Source of the DNA: Campylobacterota bacterium | Lineage (GTDB): Bacteria > Campylobacterota > Campylobacteria > Campylobacterales > Sulfurovaceae | DNA: 11,416 bases | Direction of reading: 5' to 3' | NCBI GenBank assembly: GCA_013153675.1 | Contig: JAADEA010000158.1 | Span: forward strand, 1-11,416 | Shown here: positions 5,649 to 11,416 of the stretch, in pieces | Layout: each line of letters opens with the position of its first letter | How positions within the stretch are numbered: the stretch's first letter is position 1 | Translations under genes and position numbers: made by a program | Notes under the pieces: model-generated | Databases searched by the model: none | What the model saw: only the letters and a program-made list of their open reading frames with translations | Told to the model about the DNA's origin: nothing

Positions 5649-8600
5649 GTTCTATGAGATCTTCTCCCTTCTCCATTAGACTCTATAGCATGTCCAGTCT
5701 TTCCAACTCCAGACCAAGTAGCATTTTTAGGGACAAATCTAACTTTATATAAATATGGAGGTATCTTATTTGCCCATTGATAATATAATAACCAAGGAGC
5801 ACTATCAACACCACTTTTAATAGTTACAGTAAATGGTCTCATAATAGTATTATTACTATCATCTCTTACTTCCACATCTTTTGCAAGACCATTCTTTAAA
5901 GAGTTGATTTGGGGTGTAACAGAAGCTAAATTTGAAGGAGAAGTAATTAGAGTCAATTTTCCATCTTTATTAATATCATGTTGTGTCGCCCAATACCATC
6001 CATAACTATGGGCAATTCCTTTAGACACATCAATTTTAAAATCTTTACATTTATCCTCATCCAAGTCACAATAGATAGTAAATTTTATTGGCGTTTTTAC
6101 TGAAATATTTTCAATATCATCATAAAAACTTTTAGTTGGAATTACTCTTCCATAATAAAAATAAAAGCTCTTATTTGCACTTATATCTCCTATTGGATAG
6201 TGATTTTTATTTAAAGAGGCAATAGATTTTAATGAGGCATTATATACCTTTATACCTTTTATATCTACTTTAGAAGGATTTGATGCAACATTATAATATC
6301 TTCTAAAATTCATATATAAATTTATATTTGCTACTCCTTTTAGAGAATCTAAAAATCTATATTTTTGAAAATCTATCTCATTAGATGAGTTAAATTCTTT
6401 AATATTAAGAGTAGATAAATTATCAATAGAGCCATCGAAAAGGGCATACTTAAAAGCTACTCTATTGCCAATTACATCAATTAGCTTAGATGGAGTAAAA
6501 ATATTATCAAGTTTAATTTTTATATCTCTTGCCATACAACTATTTGTAAAATTACTATTTACTACCCCATTTTTTCCAACAGCTTTAATAACTCCTTTTA
6601 ATCTTAAAGCCATTATATCTCCAGATACTATTCTTGCCTTTGTTAACTCTAAATCATTTTGATAAATAAATGAACTTAAAGGATCTAAATTTGAATTTAT
6701 CTCTAAAGATGCAATATCAAATCTATATGGATAAAAGGTTAAATAGATCATTTTATGAGAACTATCATAGTCTGAATCAATTATACATCCTACTCTCAAA
6801 TCTCTTGAATTTTTAGATAGATCATAAGGAACTACTTTTGAGCTATCCATTAGACAATCTTCACTTTTATATGGATTATATTTAAAATCTTTTTGATCTA
6901 TTTTAGTCCACTCTTTATCTACTATTGCAAATTTATACTCTCCCACATTATTATTAATAATGCCATTTAAAGGAGTAGTTAAACTAAAATCATGATATAA
7001 AAGCTCACCATCAAAAAAAGATACTCTCACTCTTTTTTTCTCTTTATCAAAACAACTACTACTTCCTATAAACTCCATAGCAGTCTCATTTGAATCCCCT
7101 CTTGTTAAATATTTAAAGTTATACCCTTTTGCTTTTTCATTACTTTTATATTTAGTAGCAACCCCTTCTAAAGAGTAGATATAACCACTACTTAATTTAA
7201 TATGATTTTTATTGTTATTATTTCCAGCTTCAACTTTTACACTACTATTTCCCTCATTATTATCATAAATTACTATATTATATGTCTCTGGTCTAATTGA
7301 AAAAACATCTCTTGAACAAACTGGTTTTGCAAAATATCTCTTTAAACATTCATAACATTTACCTTTATTAAAGAAACTCATCCCCTTACATGCCTTATAA
7401 CATCTTTTTTTATCTTTATCCTCTCCCTTTTCATACACTTTTTCATATAGATCTTTAAAACACCCATCATCTTTTGCATTTTTACAATTATGAATTACTA
7501 TTTTTCTTTTATTAGTTCCATTGATCTCTTTTGTTAAATACCATACTCTAAAAGCAGCCATTCTTAATGCATATATATTTTTACTTGCTGGAATATCTAA
7601 AGTAACTCTATCTTTTCCTTTAAAAGATACAAAAAATTTCTCTCCAATTGCTGATGGCTCTTCACATGTAGAATCATAACCAGCAGACGCATTATTCTCA
7701 AAACTTCCAGCATCTATTAACTCTACCTCCACAGTAGCATTTGTCTCAAATGGAGCAGTATAACTATTGGACTCTTTATCTAATTGATAACTTGCCACAC
7801 TTACCCTATAACCTCTTCCAGTTACTTGAGTATATAATGGATATCGTCTATTTTGATCCATTGAAAAAGTACTATCTTTTCTTTCAACATTAAAAATTCC
7901 ATACAAAGGATTATAAGTTGGATTAATAGGACATCTTTTTAGAAAACTTGGTGTATTAGGAGCTGCTTTTGTAGATAGGGCATAAGGAATCTTACTATCA
8001 CTATTAATTACAACCTCTCCATTTATTTGAATATCAAATTTTCCCTTAAAATAGTTCTTTAAAAATTCATATCTCATCTTTGCATAAAAACTCTCAAAAG
8101 CTCCAAAAGTTCCTCCATTAACACTAAGATCATGACCAATTGCTATCTCTCCTGCTTTTGGATCCGTTTCAATTGCTGGAAGATAATCATTTACTCCTTT
8201 ATAAGAGACTTCTGAAGCTCCTTTAATATATTTTAAAACCTTCTTAGGTGTAAAAGAGAGGCTCATCTTTGTCTTTTCTAAATTAAAATCGCTCTCTTGG
8301 TTTCTAATAAATATTTTTACTAAAAGAGGCTCACCCACATTTGGAACTTCAAACTCTCTATTAGAAGATAAAATTTTAATCCCATTATTTAATCTTACAT
8401 CATAATCATAACACAACTGTGGAATATATAAATCTGTAGCAAACGCCATCATACTTGCAGTAATATAATCTTCATTTGAATAGATCTCTATATATAACTG
8501 ATTAATATTTGGATCCTCTTCTCTATACTTTGTCACAATATCTGATACATCATAAATATCAATATCAATTCCATTTGTATTTTCTAAATTATTATTTAAA

Positions 8601-11416
8601 ATATTATCTCTATCAATATTTGCTAATTTAGAGTCAAAAATATTATTAGGATCATCTACTCCTGGCATTACATCGCCCTCTTCATCTAAATCTCTTTTTA
8701 ATACCATCTTATCTATCTCTCCTGGATGGCTACCCCAATAATATTCACCTTCTCCAACAAAAGCTCCAAATTTTGCTTCAATTTTCCCTTCTTTTGGTAA
8801 TTTGAATCCTTTTATCAATACTCTTTGACTCTTATTTCCTTTATGAATTGCAGCATATCCATTAAAAATAGATATATTTCTTGCCTTTCCTTTAAAAAAA
8901 TCCTCTTTATAAATAATAACCATACTCCATCCAGCATAATTACCATTATCTTTTTCTCTACCCTCATTTGCTAAAACATTTGCAACAGTAACTTTATGTT
9001 TTCCTCTTTTTAATTTCATACTTTGTAAAAGAGAAGTTACATCAGCATATGCAGCATAATAACCTCCAAATTCTCCATGTTTTTTGTCAAAATAGAAAGT
9101 TGAAGCTTTTACTTGAATATAAGAAGAGTTATCAATTTTTAATAATATCTTATCTGCTCCACTCTTTTTAAGATCAATTGTCTCATTTTTTGTAATATAT
9201 TTATAGCTATATCCTCCCATTGTAGGATAAGCTCTTCTTTGTTTATAATTTCTCTCTCCATAATTATTTACAGAACCTTGCCAAAAAATTGCCGCCCATA
9301 AAATACCTTTTCCTCCATCTTTTTCATAACTATTTGGAAGAGTAAAGTTAGAAGAACTTGAATTCCATGTAAAAGCACCCTCTCCACTATCTCCATCAAT
9401 ATCTATATATTTTGTCATAAATTTATTATTATAGTAGTTATGACTATTTTGACACTCTCCATTAAATGAATCACTCTCATCTTTTTCTCCACTCTTTTGT
9501 GTCACACACTCTAAAGTATTTCCCAAAATTACAAAGTTACCAATTACATTTCTTGTATTTGGAGGATTAATTAACTTAAATTCATGATATCCAGGAATAT
9601 AATCTGTATTTACCTCTATCTTAACTTCTGCGCTATCTCTTTTGCCAAATTTATCCTCTATTTTATAAGTAAAACTATCTACTCCTATAAAACCACTATC
9701 AGGATAGTAACTAAATTCTCCATTTTCTTGAATACTTAAAGTACCATGAGAAGGTTTGGTGTGAAAAATAACTTTTAAATCTACTCCCTCATCTTTTCCA
9801 TCTCCTGTATCATCACTAATTACATTTCCATCTAATCTCACTCCTGGAGGAGTTTTATAGTAATTATCAGTTGCCTTAATAGGAGGCGCTTTTACCTTTA
9901 AAATAAAACTTCTAAAAGCAGTTGCCCCATAAGAATCTTCTACTCTTAGAGTTAGAGTATATGTTCCAATTTTATCAGTAATTCCACTAATAACTCCACT
10001 CTCACTATCTATTTCTAAACCATCTGGTAATCCATTAATATAATAGCTAAGAGTCTCATTCTCATCTACATCATGAACATATTTACTAAGATCAAATTTA
10101 TACATCTCTCCTGCTATTACCTCTTGTGTAGGAATTTTATCTATAGTTGGAGGATTATTCCCAAAAGCCTCAATACAAACTTCTGATTTACTTGTAGCAT
10201 GAGCACTTAAAGCCTTAAATACAAATGCCGTATTACACAATCTTCCTCTTTTATTTACTTTAGCTCTAACTTTTACTACAAATCCTTCTCCATCTAAAAA
10301 CTCCTCTTTTGTTTTACACTCTAATAATCTCTCTCTGGTATGATTTGTAAAAAAGCAATCAACACTTTTGGAGTTAGTAGCACTATATGATAAAATCTTA
10401 GCATTTACAAATCCATAAATTGTGCTCTCAAATATTTTATAAGCTACACTATCATAAGTTGGAATAGCATCTCTTAATTCAAACTTTTTTGGAAAGCCCC
10501 TATTTGTAACTTTCATAGTAAATACTACCCACTCACCCACATTTGCAGTAACTTTATCTACATCTTTTTTTATCTCTATTGTATCTATTCCACTTGGGGG
10601 ATTTATTGCTACAAAAGCACTTGCTTTATTATTTTTAAGATTGTCATCTCTTCCTTCAGGAGAATATACTCTTGCAATATTTTCTAAATCTGCTCTACTA
10701 TCATTTGATATCAACTTTGCTTCAATATAGATTGCTTTTTCTTCATTCTTTTTAAAAATCTTATCACCTTCACAAATAACTCTATTTTGATCTTCTACTC
10801 TACAACTAAAATCATCTATATACTCCCAAACTTTTACTACTTCAAACTCACTTGGAACCTCATCTACTACTTTTACTCTACCCGCAGATGGTCCATAATT
10901 TTTCACAAAAAGAGTATATCTAATAGTATCTCCCTTAACAGCACTTGAGTGATCTACAACCTTCTTTATTCTTAAATCTGTATGCATATCAATATCATCA
11001 TTTTCAATAACTACTTTAGTTTGACTATTTTGATACTTTACACTCTGTTCTGGAGATGTACCACCATCTTCAATATTGATATAAAAATATTCATCATCCT
11101 CCACCTCTTTATCCCCATTTATCTCAAAAGGTATCTCAAATTCTTTAGCACATCCACTATTAGCATAAAAAGTAACACTACCCTCTTTTTCTTTATAGTC
11201 ATTTTCACTTGCTTTAGCACTTCCATCAACACTCTTATACTTCACTATAATATTATTTGTATCAGGGCATTGATCTATGGAAATTTTTACCTTTACAATA
11301 GAAATTGAGCTATTACCCTCTTGAACATAAATTTTAGAAGGAGATATGGATACTATAGGTTCATTACTACCGCCCTCTTTTGCATATAATACTCCCCACA
11401 GCGACCATAATAAAAG
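5639..11416 (-). CDS. Giant exported mosaic protein (Calx-beta, DUF11, Ig-like), start just beyond window
   Basis: The frame is open for 1925 codons to the right edge. The first visible residues, LLLWSLWGVLYA, are the core of a signal peptide, so only a few codons are missing; the internal GTG at 11245 is not the start. Approximate domains in visible numbering are: Calx-beta 19-140 (DGSAKASENDY, EDDEYFYINIED); DUF11-type 145-270 and 278-419; Ig/cadherin-like 420-509 (LPDGLEIDSESGVISG) and 511-603 (FSYYPDSGFIGVDSFTYKIED); a module common in DUF11 surface proteins 607-1004 (YAAYADVTSLL, YAGWSMVIIYK, RNISIFNGY); a further DUF11-like segment 1005-1177; a Cys-rich stretch 1311-1367; CSRDVFSIRPE at 1367-1377, recalling MshQ/DUF6701 proteins; and DINKDGKLT at 1814-1822. 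The protein ends in Trp. No LPXTG, RTX repeat or C-terminal membrane anchor was seen. It is probably a cell-surface or adhesion protein; the exact role is unknown. Confidence 0.85.
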   Translation of the reverse strand, partial: LLLWSLWGVLYAKEGGSNEPIVSISPSKIYVQEGNSSISIVKVKISIDQCPDTNNIIVKYKSVDGSAKASENDYKEKEGSVTFYANSGCAKEFEIPFEINGDKEVEDDEYFYINIEDGGTSPEQSVKYQNSQTKVVIENDDIDMHTDLRIKKVVDHSSAVKGDTIRYTLFVKNYGPSAGRVKVVDEVPSEFEVVKVWEYIDDFSCRVEDQNRVICEGDKIFKKNEEKAIYIEAKLISNDSRADLENIARVYSPEGRDDNLKNNKASAFVAINPPSGIDTIEIKKDVDKVTANVGEWVVFTMKVTNRGFPKKFELRDAIPTYDSVAYKIFESTIYGFVNAKILSYSATNSKSVDCFFTNHTRERLLECKTKEEFLDGEGFVVKVRAKVNKRGRLCNTAFVFKALSAHATSKSEVCIEAFGNNPPTIDKIPTQEVIAGEMYKFDLSKYVHDVDENETLSYYINGLPDGLEIDSESGVISGITDKIGTYTLTLRVEDSYGATAFRSFILKVKAPPIKATDNYYKTPPGVRLDGNVISDDTGDGKDEGVDLKVIFHTKPSHGTLSIQENGEFSYYPDSGFIGVDSFTYKIEDKFGKRDSAEVKIEVNTDYIPGYHEFKLINPPNTRNVIGNFVILGNTLECVTQKSGEKDESDSFNGECQNSHNYYNNKFMTKYIDIDGDSGEGAFTWNSSSSNFTLPNSYEKDGGKGILWAAIFWQGSVNNYGERNYKQRRAYPTMGGYSYKYITKNETIDLKKSGADKILLKIDNSSYIQVKASTFYFDKKHGEFGGYYAAYADVTSLLQSMKLKRGKHKVTVANVLANEGREKDNGNYAGWSMVIIYKEDFFKGKARNISIFNGYAAIHKGNKSQRVLIKGFKLPKEGKIEAKFGAFVGEGEYYWGSHPGEIDKMVLKRDLDEEGDVMPGVDDPNNIFDSKLANIDRDNILNNNLENTNGIDIDIYDVSDIVTKYREEDPNINQLYIEIYSNEDYITASMMAFATDLYIPQLCYDYDVRLNNGIKILSSNREFEVPNVGEPLLVKIFIRNQESDFNLEKTKMSLSFTPKKVLKYIKGASEVSYKGVNDYLPAIETDPKAGEIAIGHDLSVNGGTFGAFESFYAKMRYEFLKNYFKGKFDIQINGEVVINSDSKIPYALSTKAAPNTPSFLKRCPINPTYNPLYGIFNVERKDSTFSMDQNRRYPLYTQVTGRGYRVSVASYQLDKESNSYTAPFETNATVEVELIDAGSFENNASAGYDSTCEEPSAIGEKFFVSFKGKDRVTLDIPASKNIYALRMAAFRVWYLTKEINGTNKRKIVIHNCKNAKDDGCFKDLYEKVYEKGEDKDKKRCYKACKGMSFFNKGKCYECLKRYFAKPVCSRDVFSIRPETYNIVIYDNNEGNSSVKVEAGNNNNKNHIKLSSGYIYSLEGVATKYKSNEKAKGYNFKYLTRGDSNETAMEFIGSSSCFDKEKKRVRVSFFDGELLYHDFSLTTPLNGIINNNVGEYKFAIVDKEWTKIDQKDFKYNPYKSEDCLMDSSKVVPYDLSKNSRDLRVGCIIDSDYDSSHKMIYLTFYPYRFDIASLEINSNLDPLSSFIYQNDLELTKARIVSGDIMALRLKGVIKAVGKNGVVNSNFTNSCMARDIKIKLDNIFTPSKLIDVIGNRVAFKYALFDGSIDNLSTLNIKEFNSSNEIDFQKYRFLDSLKGVANINLYMNFRRYYNVASNPSKVDIKGIKVYNASLKSIASLNKNHYPIGDISANKSFYFYYGRVIPTKSFYDDIENISVKTPIKFTIYCDLDEDKCKDFKIDVSKGIAHSYGWYWATQHDINKDGKLTLITSPSNLASVTPQINSLKNGLAKDVEVRDDSNNTIMRPFTVTIKSGVDSAPWLLYYQWANKIPPYLYKVRFVPKNATWSGVGKTGHAIESNGEGRRSHRTTW

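Noticed and set aside
6465..6662. Plus-strand 65-codon ORF inside the giant gene
   Set aside because: Antisense shadow of the coding frame; no family resemblance.
11243..11245. GTG as start codon of the giant surface protein
   Set aside because: The frame stays open upstream for 57 codons that complete a Calx-beta domain and reach a signal-peptide core; GTG here is an internal valine codon.
10982..11308. Plus-strand 108-codon ORF rich in Ile/Phe/Asn near the right edge
   Set aside because: Antisense to the Calx-beta/DUF11 region; the composition is what an AT-rich antisense frame gives by chance.

Overview
The window is strongly AT-rich and reads like a compact Campylobacterota (epsilonproteobacterial) chromosome. 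Clues are adjacent, overlapping futalosine-pathway menaquinone genes (mqnA, mqnD) with a SPDSDD-type MqnD N-terminus, AGA/ATA/TTA-rich codon use, overlapping genes with strong AGGAG-type ribosome binding sites, and purine-rich coding strands. The genus cannot be fixed from this sequence; a deep-sea vent lineage is possible but is inference.

Layout. Positions 1-1704 (minus strand) hold a molybdenum cofactor operon, moaD-moaE-moeA, in that transcription order. MoaD and MoaE form molybdopterin synthase and MoeA inserts molybdate. The genes are 1 nt apart or overlapping, and moeA runs off the left edge before its last ~50 codons. A 435-bp divergent intergenic region (1705-2139) follows; it contains a clear TATAAT box for moaD, a weaker candidate promoter for mqnA, and several unexplained dyads and hairpins. 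Positions 2140-3653 (plus strand) carry mqnA and mqnD, overlapping by 10 bp, for two non-consecutive steps of the futalosine route to menaquinone.

Positions 3639-5570 (minus strand) encode an unusual 643-residue protein: a signal peptide, a complete M16B-type zinc protease with its HxxEH site, three membrane helices, and a C-terminal bacterial PH-like domain. Its 3' end overlaps that of mqnD by 15 bp. A compact junction at about 5600-5648 combines the terminator of the next gene with the promoter of the protease gene.

Positions 5639-11416 (minus strand) are one open frame of 1925 codons that begins inside a signal peptide at the right edge. It encodes a very large exported mosaic protein: Calx-beta, two DUF11-type domains, two Ig/cadherin-like domains, a long module typical of DUF11 surface proteins, a cysteine-rich segment, a segment recalling MshQ-type proteins, and a tryptophan-terminated tail. 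The Moco and menaquinone genes are ordinary anaerobic/respiratory housekeeping. The less explored part is the exported giant protein next to the membrane-tethered protease-PH fusion; any functional link between them is inference.
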